Below are positions 31,830 to 41,133 of a stretch of 64,000 bases of DNA, in pieces. This DNA comes from Pseudofrankia saprophytica (GTDB lineage Bacteria > Actinomycetota > Actinomycetes > Frankiales > Frankiaceae), in NCBI RefSeq assembly GCF_000235425.2, contig NZ_KI912266.1, positions 3,663,671-3,727,670 on the forward strand, read 5' to 3'. Every line of letters starts with the position of its first letter. Positions within the stretch are counted from its first letter, which is position 1. A program made the translations under genes and the position numbers. The notes beneath the pieces are model-generated. The model was not told the DNA's origin. It saw only the letters and a list, made by a program, of their open reading frames with translations, and did no database searches.

Positions 31830-33332
31830 TTGTCTTCGTTCACCGATCTTGGCGTGCCCGCGCGCCTGACCGACGTTCTCACCCGTCTCGCCATCGAGAC
31901 CCCCACCCCGATCCAACGGGCGACGCTGCCGGACGCGCTCGCCGGACGTGACATCCTCGGCCGCGGCCGCACGGGCTCCGGCAAGACACTCGCCTTCCTC
32001 CTGCCCGTGGTCGCGCGGCTGTCCGGCGGGCCTCGGGCCCGGGCCGGGGCCCCGCGCGCGCTGATTCTGGCGCCCACCCGCGAGCTCGCCGCGCAGATCG
32101 ACACGGCGCTGCGGCCGCTGGCCGCCGCGGCCGGCCTCACCTCGTGCACCGTGTTCGGCGGCGTCGGTCAGAACCCGCAGGTGGCCGCGATCCGGCGGGG
32201 CGTCGACATCGTCGTGGCCTGCCCTGGCCGGCTCGAGGATCTCCTCGATCAGCGGCACTGCTCGCTGGCCCACGTGAAGATCACCGTGCTGGACGAGGCC
32301 GACCACATGGCCGACCTGGGGTTCCTGCCCGCTGTACGCCGGCTGATCGGCCAGACCCCGGCAGGCGGGCAGCGCATGCTGTTCTCGGCCACCCTGGACA
32401 AGGCCATCGACACCCTGGTGCGCCAGTACCTCACCAGACCCGCGGTACACGAGGCCGACTCGGCCCAGTCCCCGGTGGGCACCATGACGCACCATCTGCT
32501 GCACGTCGAGCGGGACAGCCGGCTTCCCGTGCTCGTGCACCTGTCCAGCGCACCAGGCCGCACGGTCGTGTTCACCCGCACGAAGCACGGCGCCAAGGCT
32601 CTGGCCCGCCACCTGAACCGCGCCGGCGTGCCCACGGTCGAGCTGCACGGCAACCTGAGCCAGAACGCGCGTACCCGCAACCTCGACGACTTCCAGGCGG
32701 GCCGCGCCTCGGCGCTGGTCGCCACGGACATCGCCGCCCGCGGCATCCACGTCGACAACGTGGCCCTCGTGATCCACGCCGACCCGCCGGCCGACCACAA
32801 GGCCTACCTGCACCGTTCCGGGCGTACCGCGCGCGCCGGCAACAGCGGCACCGTCGTCACCGTGGCGACCACGGAGCAGATCCGTGAGGTCACGCAACTG
32901 GCCCGCGCCGCTGGCATCAAGCCGACGACCACCCGGGTCGCATCCGCCGATCACCCGGTGCTCGCCTCGCTCGCCCCGGGCGCCCGGTCGCTGCCCAGCC
33001 CCGCGGCCGCGATCCAGCCGGAGACCCGAACCGCCCCAGCCCAACGGGTGCCGGCAGACGGAAACCGCGGCACCGAGCCGACACCTCGAACAGGCAGACG
33101 ACGTGGACGCCGCCCCGCCGGTAACCACAGCCGCGGCGCCGGGCGGACCACAGCGTCTGCCGGGCGGACCACGGCGTCTTCCGGGCGGACCACGGCGTCT
33201 CGACCGCGTGCGGCCACGGCCACGGCTCGTGCCGGCTCACCTGATCACGAGGCCGCCCCGTCGCCCGCCCAGCGACCTGGGTCGCGACCGACCCACAGCG
33301 CCGCGACGTTCAGCGCACGCCGCGCCCGCTGA
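31830..33332 (+). CDS. DEAD-box ATP-dependent RNA helicase
   Basis: This 500-residue helicase has the full motif set: Q motif TPTPIQRATLPDAL near residue 30, motif I GRTGSGKTLAF near residue 47, APTRELAAQI, CPGRLEDLL, DEAD at VLDEADHM near residue 155, SAT at LFSATLD, and RSGRTARAGNSG near residue 332. The tail from about residue 370 is basic, low-complexity and Gly/Arg/Thr/Ser-rich, including three repeats of GRTTAS with one spacer residue, and probably binds RNA. It acts in RNA unwinding, ribosome assembly or cold adaptation. The start is a TTG, which suggests restrained initiation. Confidence 0.9.
   Translation: MSSFTDLGVPARLTDVLTRLAIETPTPIQRATLPDALAGRDILGRGRTGSGKTLAFLLPVVARLSGGPRARAGAPRALILAPTRELAAQIDTALRPLAAAAGLTSCTVFGGVGQNPQVAAIRRGVDIVVACPGRLEDLLDQRHCSLAHVKITVLDEADHMADLGFLPAVRRLIGQTPAGGQRMLFSATLDKAIDTLVRQYLTRPAVHEADSAQSPVGTMTHHLLHVERDSRLPVLVHLSSAPGRTVVFTRTKHGAKALARHLNRAGVPTVELHGNLSQNARTRNLDDFQAGRASALVATDIAARGIHVDNVALVIHADPPADHKAYLHRSGRTARAGNSGTVVTVATTEQIREVTQLARAAGIKPTTTRVASADHPVLASLAPGARSLPSPAAAIQPETRTAPAQRVPADGNRGTEPTPRTGRRRGRRPAGNHSRGAGRTTASAGRTTASSGRTTASRPRAATATARAGSPDHEAAPSPAQRPGSRPTHSAATFSARRAR
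33139..33201 (+). repeat. three 21-base tandem repeats in the helicase tail
   Basis: Near-identical 21-base units at 33139, 33160 and 33181 encode GRTTAS plus one spacer residue each. They extend the basic C-terminal tail. Confidence 0.8.
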
Positions 33333-33430
33333 CCAGACCCGGTCACGACGCGCCAGCGGTCACGTGATCGCCGAGTCCGCACGCTGTTCGCCGGTTGAGG
33401 CGGCCTGGTCAGGCCGGTGACGTGCGGCGA

Positions 33431-33505
33431 CAGCGGCCACAGCGGTTGGGGATGCCCGGAGTGTGCCCCCCAGGGGCTCCGAGCATTCCCAACCCGTGGC
33501 CGCTG
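33431..33505. terminator. long hairpin between convergent genes
   Basis: The left arm 33431-33461 and right arm 33477-33505 pair over about 29 bases. Ten outer pairs (CAGCGGCCAC with GTGGCCGCTG) are perfect, then a 2-base bulge, then GGTTGGG...CGGAG pairs with two mismatches, and a 15-base loop. It lies between the ends of the helicase (plus) and the monooxygenase (minus), so a two-way terminator is the simplest reading. No T-run follows, as is usual in actinomycetes. Confidence 0.7.
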
Positions 33506-33523
33506 ACCATCCTTGGCGCTGGC

Positions 33524-34543
33524 TTACGCGGCCTGGCGCCACGCTTCGGCCAGTGCGGCGAAGCTGGCCTTGCGACGATCGCGGTCGAGGCTCGGGGTGA
33601 CGATGACGATCTCGTCGACCTCGGCCTCCCGCTTCATCTCCAGGAGCCGTTCGGCTACGGCCTTCGGCTCGCCGGTGACCATCCGGCCGTCGTCGTGGCG
33701 GGTGGAGCGGAACTGCGGCGACCTGGCGAACTCGCGGACGTCCTCCGGCCGCAGCGGCTCGCGTATCCCGCGGCTGATGTTCTGGATGGTCAGGGTCCAC
33801 GCCGCCGTGAACTCGAGGGTCGCTTCCTCGTCCTCGCTCGCGAAGGCCAGCACGGACATCGCCGAGTACGGTGCCGCGCCCTCGGCCCGGGCAGTGAACT
33901 CGCGCCGGTAGCCGCGCAGCGCCTCGAACGCCAGGTCGGGGCTCATATGGTGCGCGAACACGGCGCTCAGGCCGTTGACGGCGGCGAACCGCGGGCCGTA
34001 GGGGCTCGATCCCAGGACGAACAGTTCGGGCCTCTCGTCGACCACGGGAGCGGCCACGAGTCGCGAGTAGGGATGCGAGGGCGGAAAGCCGTCCCCGAGG
34101 AACGCCAGCAGCTCGCCGACCTGCCCGGGGAACTCCGCGCCTGGATCGGCGGATGCCCCGCGGCGCAGCACGTGCGCGGTCAGGGGATCGGTTCCCGGCG
34201 CCCGGCCGAGCGCCAGGTCGATCCGTCCGGGGTACATCGCCAGCAGCGTCCGGAAGGTCTCGGCGACCTTCAGCGAGGTGTGGTTGGGCAGCATGATCCC
34301 GGCCGCGCCGACCCGGATCCGGGACGTGTGCGCGCCGACGTGCGCGGTCAGCAGCTCCGGGGCGCTGCACGCCAGGCTGGTCATGTTGTGGTGCTCGGAA
34401 ACCCAGTACCGCCGGTACCCGGCCGCCTCGACGGTCTGGGCGATACTCACCGCGCCGGCGATCGCCGCGCTCGGGCTCTCGCCGTGCTCGATCCCGACGA
34501 AGTCCAACACGGCCAACGGAAGCGAACCCTCGGCACCACTCAC
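33524..34543 (-). CDS. luciferase-like flavin monooxygenase (LLM class)
   Basis: A 339-residue protein of the bacterial-luciferase superfamily (MsnO8-type LLM). It begins LPLAVLDFVGIEHGESPSAA, and has YWVSEHHNMTSLACSAPELL near residue 50, GAAGIMLPNHTSLKVAETF near residue 80 and GRIDLALGRAPGTDP near residue 105. It would use reduced flavin to oxidise an unknown small molecule. GTG 34543 gives the family start; upstream translation is Pro/Arg-rich. Confidence 0.85.
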   Translation of the reverse strand: MSGAEGSLPLAVLDFVGIEHGESPSAAIAGAVSIAQTVEAAGYRRYWVSEHHNMTSLACSAPELLTAHVGAHTSRIRVGAAGIMLPNHTSLKVAETFRTLLAMYPGRIDLALGRAPGTDPLTAHVLRRGASADPGAEFPGQVGELLAFLGDGFPPSHPYSRLVAAPVVDERPELFVLGSSPYGPRFAAVNGLSAVFAHHMSPDLAFEALRGYRREFTARAEGAAPYSAMSVLAFASEDEEATLEFTAAWTLTIQNISRGIREPLRPEDVREFARSPQFRSTRHDDGRMVTGEPKAVAERLLEMKREAEVDEIVIVTPSLDRDRRKASFAALAEAWRQAA

Positions 34544-34810
34544 CTTCAGCTCAAGGGCAGGCCCGCCAGCCGCATTCCCCGACCTCGACGTTCCCGTTGG
34601 TAGGCGGCGGGGCTCTGCGGGCGAGTGTCGGCGCCGGTCGCGCCCTCGCCGGTCAGCTCGCCCTGCGACGCCCGAAGCGCCGGTCGGTCGTCGCGGTTCG
34701 GATTGGGGGCTGGCTGACGTACCGTCGGCCCGTGTGGGGGACAGCTGCCCAGGAGACACCGCCGGCCGGGCTCGGCGGGGACCGGACGTGCCCGGCTGGT
34801 GGGCGTGTTC

Positions 34811-36154
34811 ATGAGCGCTGACGGCGCTGACCTGTGGCGGGGTGGCGACGCGAGGCTGCCTGGGGACGGCGGTCCGCCGCTGGTCGGGTACACGCTGCGG
34901 TACCTGCGGGACCCGGCGCCGCACTGGCGGGCACGCTATGACCGGTACGGGCCGGTGTCGTGGGAGCGGACGTTCGGGCTGCGGGTGGTGACCATGCTCG
35001 GCGCGGACGCCGCGGGCGTGGCCCTGCGCAACCAGGAGCGGGCCTTCGCCAACGGCCCCGGCCAGGAGCTGCTCGCCGGGCCGTTCTTCCGCCGCGGGCT
35101 GACGATGCTCGACTTCGACGAGCACCGCCACCATCGCCGGATCATCGCCGCCGCCTTCGCCCCCGACCGGCTGCGCGACTACCTGGCGGGTATGAACCCG
35201 TCCATCGCGCGAGGCCTGGCCGGCTGGCGGCCGGACGAGCGGTTCAGGGTCTATCCGGCGATGAAGCAGCTGACCCTCGAGCTCGCGACCGAGATCTTCA
35301 TGGGGGAGCGGCTCGGCCCGGAGGCCGACCGGTTCAACGCGGACCTGTTCGACTGCCTCCGGGCGGCGGCCTCGGTGGTCCGGGTACCGGTCCCGGGGCT
35401 GCGCTGGTCCCGTGGCCTGGCCGCGCGCCGGCGGCTGGAGGAGTTCCTACGGCCACAGGTGTCGGCGAGGCGGGCCGGCGACGGCCCGGACATGTTCAGC
35501 CGCCTGTGCCGGGCTCGGGACGAGGACGGCAACTCGCTGACCGACGACGACGTCGTCAGCCACATGATCCTCATGATGGCGGCGGCGCACGACACGTCGA
35601 CGGGCACGATGACCAGCATGATCTACTTTCTGGCCCGGCATCCGGAGTGGCAGGAGCGCTGCCGCGACGAGTCACGCGCCCTCGGCACGGACGCGGTGGA
35701 CCACGCCGACCTGGCCCGGCTGCCGGCGCTGGACATGGTGATGAGGGAGTCGCTGCGCCTGATCACCCCGGTGCCGCTCCTCGTGCGTCGGACGGTCCGC
35801 GACGTCGACGTGCTGGGTGTGCCGATACCGGCTGACACCCTCGTCGCCGTCGTGCTGGCCTTCAGCCACCGGATGCGCGAATACTGGCCGGATCCGGAGC
35901 GCTTCGACCCGGAGCGCTTCGCCGAGCACCGCCGCGAGGACAAGGCGCACCCCCACGCGTGGCAGCCCTTCGGGGGCGGCGCGCACACCTGCATCGGCCT
36001 GCACTTCGCGGGCCAGCAGGTCAAGGCGATCCTGCACCAACTGCTGCTGCGCTACCGGTGGAGCCTGCCGGCGGGCTACCGGCTCTCCCTCGACCGGTTC
36101 CCGCTCCCGGTCCCGCGTGACGGTCTGCCCGTCCAGCTCGAAGCGATCACCTGA
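34811..36154 (+). CDS. cytochrome P450
   Basis: The 447-residue P450 has the I-helix oxygen-binding AAAHDTSTGTMTS near residue 260, the K-helix ExxR in MRESLRLITP near residue 315, and the heme-cysteine loop FGGGAHTCIGLHFAGQQ near residue 385. It has no membrane anchor, as is normal in bacteria. Redox partners are not nearby. The gene order gives no substrate. ATG 34811 is used; GTG 34799 in the same frame adds four residues. Confidence 0.9.
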   Translation: MSADGADLWRGGDARLPGDGGPPLVGYTLRYLRDPAPHWRARYDRYGPVSWERTFGLRVVTMLGADAAGVALRNQERAFANGPGQELLAGPFFRRGLTMLDFDEHRHHRRIIAAAFAPDRLRDYLAGMNPSIARGLAGWRPDERFRVYPAMKQLTLELATEIFMGERLGPEADRFNADLFDCLRAAASVVRVPVPGLRWSRGLAARRRLEEFLRPQVSARRAGDGPDMFSRLCRARDEDGNSLTDDDVVSHMILMMAAAHDTSTGTMTSMIYFLARHPEWQERCRDESRALGTDAVDHADLARLPALDMVMRESLRLITPVPLLVRRTVRDVDVLGVPIPADTLVAVVLAFSHRMREYWPDPERFDPERFAEHRREDKAHPHAWQPFGGGAHTCIGLHFAGQQVKAILHQLLLRYRWSLPAGYRLSLDRFPLPVPRDGLPVQLEAIT

Positions 36155-36203
36155 CCTGAGCGGCCACACCGGCCGTCCTGAGCGTGGTTCTCAGCAGTCT
36201 GAA

Positions 36204-36221
36204 CTTCATTGACTTCATTGA
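36204..36221. repeat. two tandem CTTCATTGA copies at the rph stop codon
   Basis: CTTCATTGA at 36204-36212 is repeated at 36213-36221. The rph stop lies in the second copy, and the first gives a duplicate downstream. It is a small slipped-strand duplication. Confidence 0.8.
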
Positions 36222-38821
36222 GGGGATGGCAGGATCTCGACGTATCCGTCGGTTCCGTGCACGCGGATCCGCTGCCCGTCGGGGATCAGCCGGGTGGCGT
36301 CCACCACGCCGACGACGGCGGGCAGTCCGTACTCCCGTGCGATCACCGCGCCGTGAGTCATCAGTCCTCCGACCTCCGTCACCAAGCCCGCGATGGCGAC
36401 GAAGAGGGGCGTCCAACTGGGGTCCGTGTGAGCCGTGACGAGGATGTCACCCGGTTCGAGGTCGGCCCGTGCCATGTCCAGGATGACGCGGGCCCGCCCT
36501 TCGACGGTCCCGGCGGAGACCGGTAGGCCGAGCAGCGCGCCGGCCGGCATGCCGTCGCGCCGGTAGGCCCCGGTGATGGCCTCCCCATCCGACGTGAGCA
36601 CCCGGGGCGGCGTGAGCGCCTGATACGACCTGAACGCGTCCTTGCGTCGGCCGATGAGCTGGGCATCCACGCGGTTCGTGCGCACGACGTCGTGGAGCTC
36701 CTGGAACGTGAGGTAGAAGATGTCCTCCCGCTCGCGAAGTACGTGGGCCTGGGCGAGGCGCTCGGCTTCTGCCAACAGGGCGTGCTTGTACACGAAGTAG
36801 CGACTGACCATGCCGTACTTCGGATACTCCCGGTACCCGATGAAGGTCCGGACCCGATCGATCATCCGCTTCGTCTCTTCGGCCTTGCGCTCCCCGTCCG
36901 GCAGGGCCCGCAAGCGCTCCAGCAGCTCCTGCTCCTTCTTCCAGGCCTCCTGCCGCCCTTGCTCGAAGCGCCGCTCGCCGGCTCCCGGCTCGAAGTTCCT
37001 GATGTTGCCGAGAATCATGGGCACGAGCGTGGAGGGGCGTTCGCTCCAACGCGGCCGCGTGATGTCGATCTCGCCGACGCAGCGCATGCCGTACTTGTCG
37101 AGCCAGGCCTCGATGGCGTCCCGCGCCGCCCGCCCGCCCGCGAGCTTGGGCAGCTCATCCAGGAAACCCTCGTCCTCGACGCGCCGCAGGAACGCCACCA
37201 CGCCCGGATGCGGGCGGATCGCGTCAGCGACGTCGAGCAGTGCCAGCCCCATCTCCGACGTGATGTTGTGGGGCACGGACTGCGTGAGCGTGTCCGCCGC
37301 GTTCTTCTCGCCCAGCCACGCCTCCAGCCGCTCATTGAGCCACCACGTGGCATCCATCGCCGACATGAACACCTGATGGCTCCGCGGATCGAACAAGATC
37401 CGCCTCAGCTCCTGGATGTCCGCCCGGATGAAGTCGAGCAGCGCCTCTCCCGACTTCGTCCGGATGTCACTTTCCAAGGCGGCGAGGGATGCCTCGCTGC
37501 GCCCGATCAGCTCGGTGACGATGGCCGGATCGGTCTCGATCGGGGCTGACGCGCCGCCCGACAGCGGGCCGGGGGGACCCTCGTCTGGCAGCGGCCGGAT
37601 GAAGCCGTCGCGCTCGAGGATCGTCTGCAGCGCGTCCGCGGTCAGCGGATCGGATTTCCCCATGAGCTCCAGGAGGCCGGCGCGGCTCGTCGGCGAGGCC
37701 ACCCTCTGGGTGACGTCGACGAACAGGCGGCCGCCGGCCTCGGCCATGGGGGCGGGGGTCGTCATCTGCCAAAAGGAGAGCCCCAGGGGCTTCATGGGGT
37801 CGGTCATCATCTGCTGATGGCCGACGGAGAGGTAGACGTGGTTCTCCCGGTCGCCGGACTCGGGGATGGGGAACAGCGTGGTGATCGGCCGGCTCTGGAC
37901 GATCTGGAAACCGTCGTCGGCCAGGCACCACTCGATGTCCTGAGGGCGGCCGAGGTGCGCTTCGATCCGCCGGCCGAGCTGGACGAGCCGCACGACCTGC
38001 GCATCCGTCAGCGCCGGCTGTTCCCGCCGTTCCGGGGCGATCGCCTGTTCCTGCGTCCCGCCCGCCGGCGAGACGTGGATGGCGAGCTGCTTGGCGCCGA
38101 CCGCCTTCGCGACGACCTCACCGTCGCGCACCGTGAAGACGTCCGGGTTCACCAGGCCGGAGACCAGGGCCTCGCCGAGGCCGAAGCTGGCCTCCACAGA
38201 GGCGACCTTCCGGTTGGACGTGATGGGGTCGGCTGTGAACAGGATGCCGGCCGCATGCGGGAAGACCATCCGCTGCACGACCACGGCCATGTGGACGGTG
38301 CGGTGGTCGATGCCGTTGCGCTGGCGGTAGGTCACGGCCCGCTCGGTGAACAGCGAGGCCCAGCAACGGCTGACGTGCTGGAGGATCGCCGCCGGCCCCA
38401 CGACGTTCAGGTACGTGTCCTGCTGGCCGGCGAACGACGCCGTCGGCAGGTCCTCGGCCGTCGCGCTGGATCGGACGGCGTAGGCGGCCTGCTCGCCGAG
38501 CTGGGCGAGCGAGCCGGTGATCGCCGCCGTGAGATCGCCCGGGATGGCGATCCCTTCGAGCGTCCGGCGGATCTCCGCGCTGCGCGCGCGGATCGTCTCC
38601 CGGTCGTCCGGGTCCAGGCGCGACAGCTGATCGAGCCGATCGTCGATCGACGGCGCCTCCGCCGCGATCCGCCGGAAGGCGTCCGTCGTCACGCAGAAGC
38701 CAGCCGGCACGCGGATGCCTTCGATCCGCGACAGCGCCCCCAGGTGCGCGCCCTTGCCGCCGACGACCGCGACCTGCGTCTCGTCAACCTCTTGAAGATC
38801 CAACACGTACTGCTCGCTCAT
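36215..38821 (-). CDS. rph: rifampin phosphotransferase
   Basis: The 868-residue enzyme has the PEP-synthase-like layout of rifamycin-inactivating phosphotransferases. The N-terminal ATP-binding domain has VGGKGAHLGAL, AYAVRSSATAEDLPTASFAGQQ and IEWCLADDGFQIVQSRPIT. A central antibiotic-binding domain begins around HVYLSVGHQQMMTDPMKPLGLS. The C-terminal swivelling domain has the phospho-histidine at about residue 823 in GGLMTHGAVIAREYGLP. It transfers the ATP beta-phosphate to rifampin. ATG 38821 is preferred since GGAGG lies seven bases upstream. A rifampin-associated element lies 72 bases upstream. Confidence 0.93.
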   Translation of the reverse strand: MSEQYVLDLQEVDETQVAVVGGKGAHLGALSRIEGIRVPAGFCVTTDAFRRIAAEAPSIDDRLDQLSRLDPDDRETIRARSAEIRRTLEGIAIPGDLTAAITGSLAQLGEQAAYAVRSSATAEDLPTASFAGQQDTYLNVVGPAAILQHVSRCWASLFTERAVTYRQRNGIDHRTVHMAVVVQRMVFPHAAGILFTADPITSNRKVASVEASFGLGEALVSGLVNPDVFTVRDGEVVAKAVGAKQLAIHVSPAGGTQEQAIAPERREQPALTDAQVVRLVQLGRRIEAHLGRPQDIEWCLADDGFQIVQSRPITTLFPIPESGDRENHVYLSVGHQQMMTDPMKPLGLSFWQMTTPAPMAEAGGRLFVDVTQRVASPTSRAGLLELMGKSDPLTADALQTILERDGFIRPLPDEGPPGPLSGGASAPIETDPAIVTELIGRSEASLAALESDIRTKSGEALLDFIRADIQELRRILFDPRSHQVFMSAMDATWWLNERLEAWLGEKNAADTLTQSVPHNITSEMGLALLDVADAIRPHPGVVAFLRRVEDEGFLDELPKLAGGRAARDAIEAWLDKYGMRCVGEIDITRPRWSERPSTLVPMILGNIRNFEPGAGERRFEQGRQEAWKKEQELLERLRALPDGERKAEETKRMIDRVRTFIGYREYPKYGMVSRYFVYKHALLAEAERLAQAHVLREREDIFYLTFQELHDVVRTNRVDAQLIGRRKDAFRSYQALTPPRVLTSDGEAITGAYRRDGMPAGALLGLPVSAGTVEGRARVILDMARADLEPGDILVTAHTDPSWTPLFVAIAGLVTEVGGLMTHGAVIAREYGLPAVVGVVDATRLIPDGQRIRVHGTDGYVEILPSPQ

Positions 38822-38892
38822 CGCCATACCTCCGGGGCAGCCGTGCTTCGTTGTCCGCTGCTGGTCAGGCCGACGATTCTGCGGCGCGACCC

Positions 38893-38911
38893 GGGTCTTG
38901 CGGCAAGCCCC
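38893..38911 (-). promoter_or_regulatory. rifampin-associated element (RAE)
   Basis: The 19-base inverted repeat, read on the gene strand as GGGGCTTGCCGCAAGACCC, has one mismatched pair. Its CTTGC-GCAAG core and 19-base size agree with the RAE that precedes rifamycin-inactivating genes in actinomycetes, as I recall it. Its position upstream of rph supports rifampin-inducible expression. Confidence 0.8.
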
Positions 38912-38989
38912 CCAGGCCGCTGTACGTTGAAGATGGCAAGGAGTGGGATCTCCTTGCCTCGGGCGGGTCTTGCCTCGACGGGTCCTGTC

Positions 38990-39397
38990 TCAGACAGGGA
39001 GTCGGCGAGCCACGGCCGGCACCACGATGGCGGCGGCGACCAGGTGGGTCGTCATGAGCAGCAGCTTCGTGACCCAGGTGGCGTCCGCCAGCAGATCCGG
39101 CACCAGAGACAGCGCGGTGAGCACCACGGTGGTGCGGATGAAGATGCCGCGCGGGTGCCGCGTCACGCGCGACAGCACCACGGCGAGAACCAGCCCGACC
39201 AGCGAGAGCACCGCGGTCAGCATGGCGAACCCGAGCACCGGGATCGCCTCGCCGCTCATGTCGAGGCTGATCCCCGCCGCATGGCCGGCGGCGGCGACCG
39301 TCGTGGTGGCGGCGCTCGCGACGACAGCGGCGGCGACACCGGTCCAGACGAGCGGGCCGGTCTTCGTGGTGACAGTGGCGGTGGGGGTGACGGCCAT
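38990..39397 (-). CDS. small membrane protein (DUF6069-like)
   Basis: This 135-residue protein has four apolar helices: TGVAAAVVASAATTTVAAAG, PVLGFAMLTAVLSLVGLVLA, a segment around GIFIRTTVVLTALSLVPDL, and LLLMTTHLVAAAIVVPAVA. This pattern, including ATWVTKLLLMTTHLVAA, matches small actinobacterial four-helix membrane proteins (DUF6069). Function is unknown. It lies upstream of rph on the same strand with 168 bases between. Confidence 0.7.
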   Translation of the reverse strand: MAVTPTATVTTKTGPLVWTGVAAAVVASAATTTVAAAGHAAGISLDMSGEAIPVLGFAMLTAVLSLVGLVLAVVLSRVTRHPRGIFIRTTVVLTALSLVPDLLADATWVTKLLLMTTHLVAAAIVVPAVARRLPV

Positions 39398-39716
39398 CGT
39401 GGCCTCCGTAGCGGTGGCGACCGGCCCGGTGCCGGTCTCTCACCAGAGCTACGAACGCGACCGGGCCCGATCGACAGGTCCGGCGAAAGTCTTCTGAGAA
39501 TCCTCCGCCTGGTGCCGTCGGGAAACGGATCCGACTTCATCGCTCCAGGACCGGCCGAAGCTGTGTCGCCACGTGGTGGCCGAATGGCCGAACGCCGGCC
39601 GGGAATGCCGGTGAACGGTTCCTGGCGCCAGGCCCGCGCCGGCCGGTACGAGGCGACCATCTCGCGCCGTCGATGGTGGACGGGAGGCATTCCTCGGGGG
39701 ATGGAAACGTGTTACC
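39398..39716. other. divergent intergenic region
   Basis: These 319 bases lie between two divergent membrane-protein genes. I see no reading frame, repeat or RNA fold worth naming. Promoters for both genes must lie here. Confidence 0.4.
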
Positions 39717-40229
39717 GTGTCAGCGCTCAGCCGGTTGGAGCGCTGGGCGCGCGACGTGTTGCACTATCGAAAACGGTCGCGGCTGGCTTCTGCGGGAAGG
39801 GCCGGTTGCGTGTACGCCCTGGGCGCCACCCTCGCCCTCGGCCAGCTCATCCTGATAGCTGGCTATCTCGAGCCGTCGTTGGGGTTGGCGATACTCCTCT
39901 TTCTCGCCGCGGCCGTCGCGGATCTCATCGTCCTGGGCCTTGTCTACGCGGCGTTTCGCCCGCTGGGCCTGGCGCGGGACTCCGAGACATCCGCCCCGCC
40001 GCGGCTGTTTGATTATGTCGCCGCTTCCTTCGGCGCCGGCGCCATGGCCATGTTCGGCCTGTCCATGGTTGCCCTGGGCTCCTGGCTGTACATCGGCCTG
40101 CACGGCTGGGGGCTGCATCCGGTGCTCAGCGTCGCGATCACCTTGCCGCTGATGCTCGTCGGGCTGTTCGTGGTTTTGATCTTGTCGATGCTGCTCCTGG
40201 GACTGGCCATCAAAGATCCTAAGAAATGA
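39717..40229 (+). CDS. hypothetical four-helix membrane protein
   Basis: I do not recognise a family. The 170-residue protein has an N-terminal basic stretch, then apolar helices around residues 29-48, 55-77, 105-127 and 134-160. It ends in a short basic tail KDPKK, so the C-terminus is probably cytoplasmic. GTG 39717 is the only sensible start. It is flanked by unrelated genes. Confidence 0.6.
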   Translation: MSALSRLERWARDVLHYRKRSRLASAGRAGCVYALGATLALGQLILIAGYLEPSLGLAILLFLAAAVADLIVLGLVYAAFRPLGLARDSETSAPPRLFDYVAASFGAGAMAMFGLSMVALGSWLYIGLHGWGLHPVLSVAITLPLMLVGLFVVLILSMLLLGLAIKDPKK

Positions 40230-40477
40230 ATCTCGGATCGCGCCCGCGGCCTGCCTGAGTATCTCCGCGCTGGCCACACCTCGGGTTGATCATGGTCGGC
40301 GCAGGTTGTGGCGTGGCGGCGGGCGACGGCGCGTTCGACGGCGGAGGGGAGAGCGGACGGCGCGGCACGCCCGGCATGCCGCGCCGGCCGGACCGAGGTC
40401 GCCGGCCCGCCCGGGCGGGAAGCGCAGTCTCGTCGTCCTGGCGGGCCCGAGCGTCCCGTGGTCCTGACCGGGACGGA

Positions 40478-40684
40478 TCAGGCTGTGCTCTGATCTCCTC
40501 GCAGCAACGACTCCAGATGTGCGCCGGCCTCGCGGACAGCCACGTCCGGGGCGGCTCCGGCGTCGCGGGCAACGATATAGGCGGCGTACCAGTCCGACCA
40601 GTGGTGCGCGGGAGCGACTGCCTCATAGGCGCCGTGATGCTCCTCCGCCTCGCGGAGCAGTCCGGCCAGTGCCGTGACGTTCAT
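40478..40684 (-). CDS. small protein downstream of the VOC gene
   Basis: A 68-residue soluble protein with segments LAGLLREAEEHHGAYEA and HHWSDWYAAYIVARDAG, a pattern seen in small actinobacterial proteins encoded beside VOC-fold genes. It starts five bases after the VOC stop on the same strand, so the two are co-transcribed. Function unknown. Confidence 0.6.
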   Translation of the reverse strand: MNVTALAGLLREAEEHHGAYEAVAPAHHWSDWYAAYIVARDAGAAPDVAVREAGAHLESLLRGDQSTA

Positions 40685-40689
40685 CGGCC

Positions 40690-41133
40690 TTAGCGTCCGG
40701 GAAGCCGGGTCGTGATTTCCTGAACGACCCAGCCGTTGCCATCCGGGTCGCTGAAGGAGACGAACGACGAGTAACTGCGACGCTCCGGATCCGGCCCGGG
40801 CACCCGCCCCTGCGTTCCCGCATGGTGGAACACGCCGCCCGCGTCGTGAAAGACCTCGCTCACGTCGACGCCAAGCCCGGCGAGTTCGGCCCTGGCCGCC
40901 TCGACGTCGTTGACGACCAGGTGCAGGCCCTGCGCGGAACCCGGCGTGGCGGTCGTCAGGCCGGTACCGAAGATGACCGAGGACGGCGACCCGGGTGGCG
41001 TCACCTGGACGACGCGGAACGGCTCGTCCGTGGCGAAGTCGGCGTCCAACCGCCACCCCAGCGACACATAGAATTCCTTGGCCTTGTCGACGTCGGAGAC
41101 AGGGATGACGACGACCTCGAGCTTCATGTCCAT
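40690..41133 (-). CDS. VOC (glyoxalase/bleomycin-resistance fold) protein
   Basis: A 147-residue VOC-fold protein with two beta-alpha-beta-beta-beta repeats. VVVIPVSDVDKAKEFYVSLGWRLDAD begins the first, and HLVVNDVEAARAELAGLGV the second. FVSFSDPDGNGWVVQEI ends it, with the Glu a possible metal ligand. ATG 41133 has GAGG eight bases upstream; an earlier GTG at 41151 is less likely. The family includes dioxygenases, glyoxalases and antibiotic-binding proteins, so the role is open. Confidence 0.82.
   Translation of the reverse strand: MDMKLEVVVIPVSDVDKAKEFYVSLGWRLDADFATDEPFRVVQVTPPGSPSSVIFGTGLTTATPGSAQGLHLVVNDVEAARAELAGLGVDVSEVFHDAGGVFHHAGTQGRVPGPDPERRSYSSFVSFSDPDGNGWVVQEITTRLPGR

Noticed and set aside
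38984-38998. CCTGTCTCAGACAGG palindrome near the RAE as a second operator
   Set aside because: It overlaps the 3' end of the small membrane-protein gene, 160 bases from rph, and does not match the RAE core. It may be chance or a weak terminator stem.
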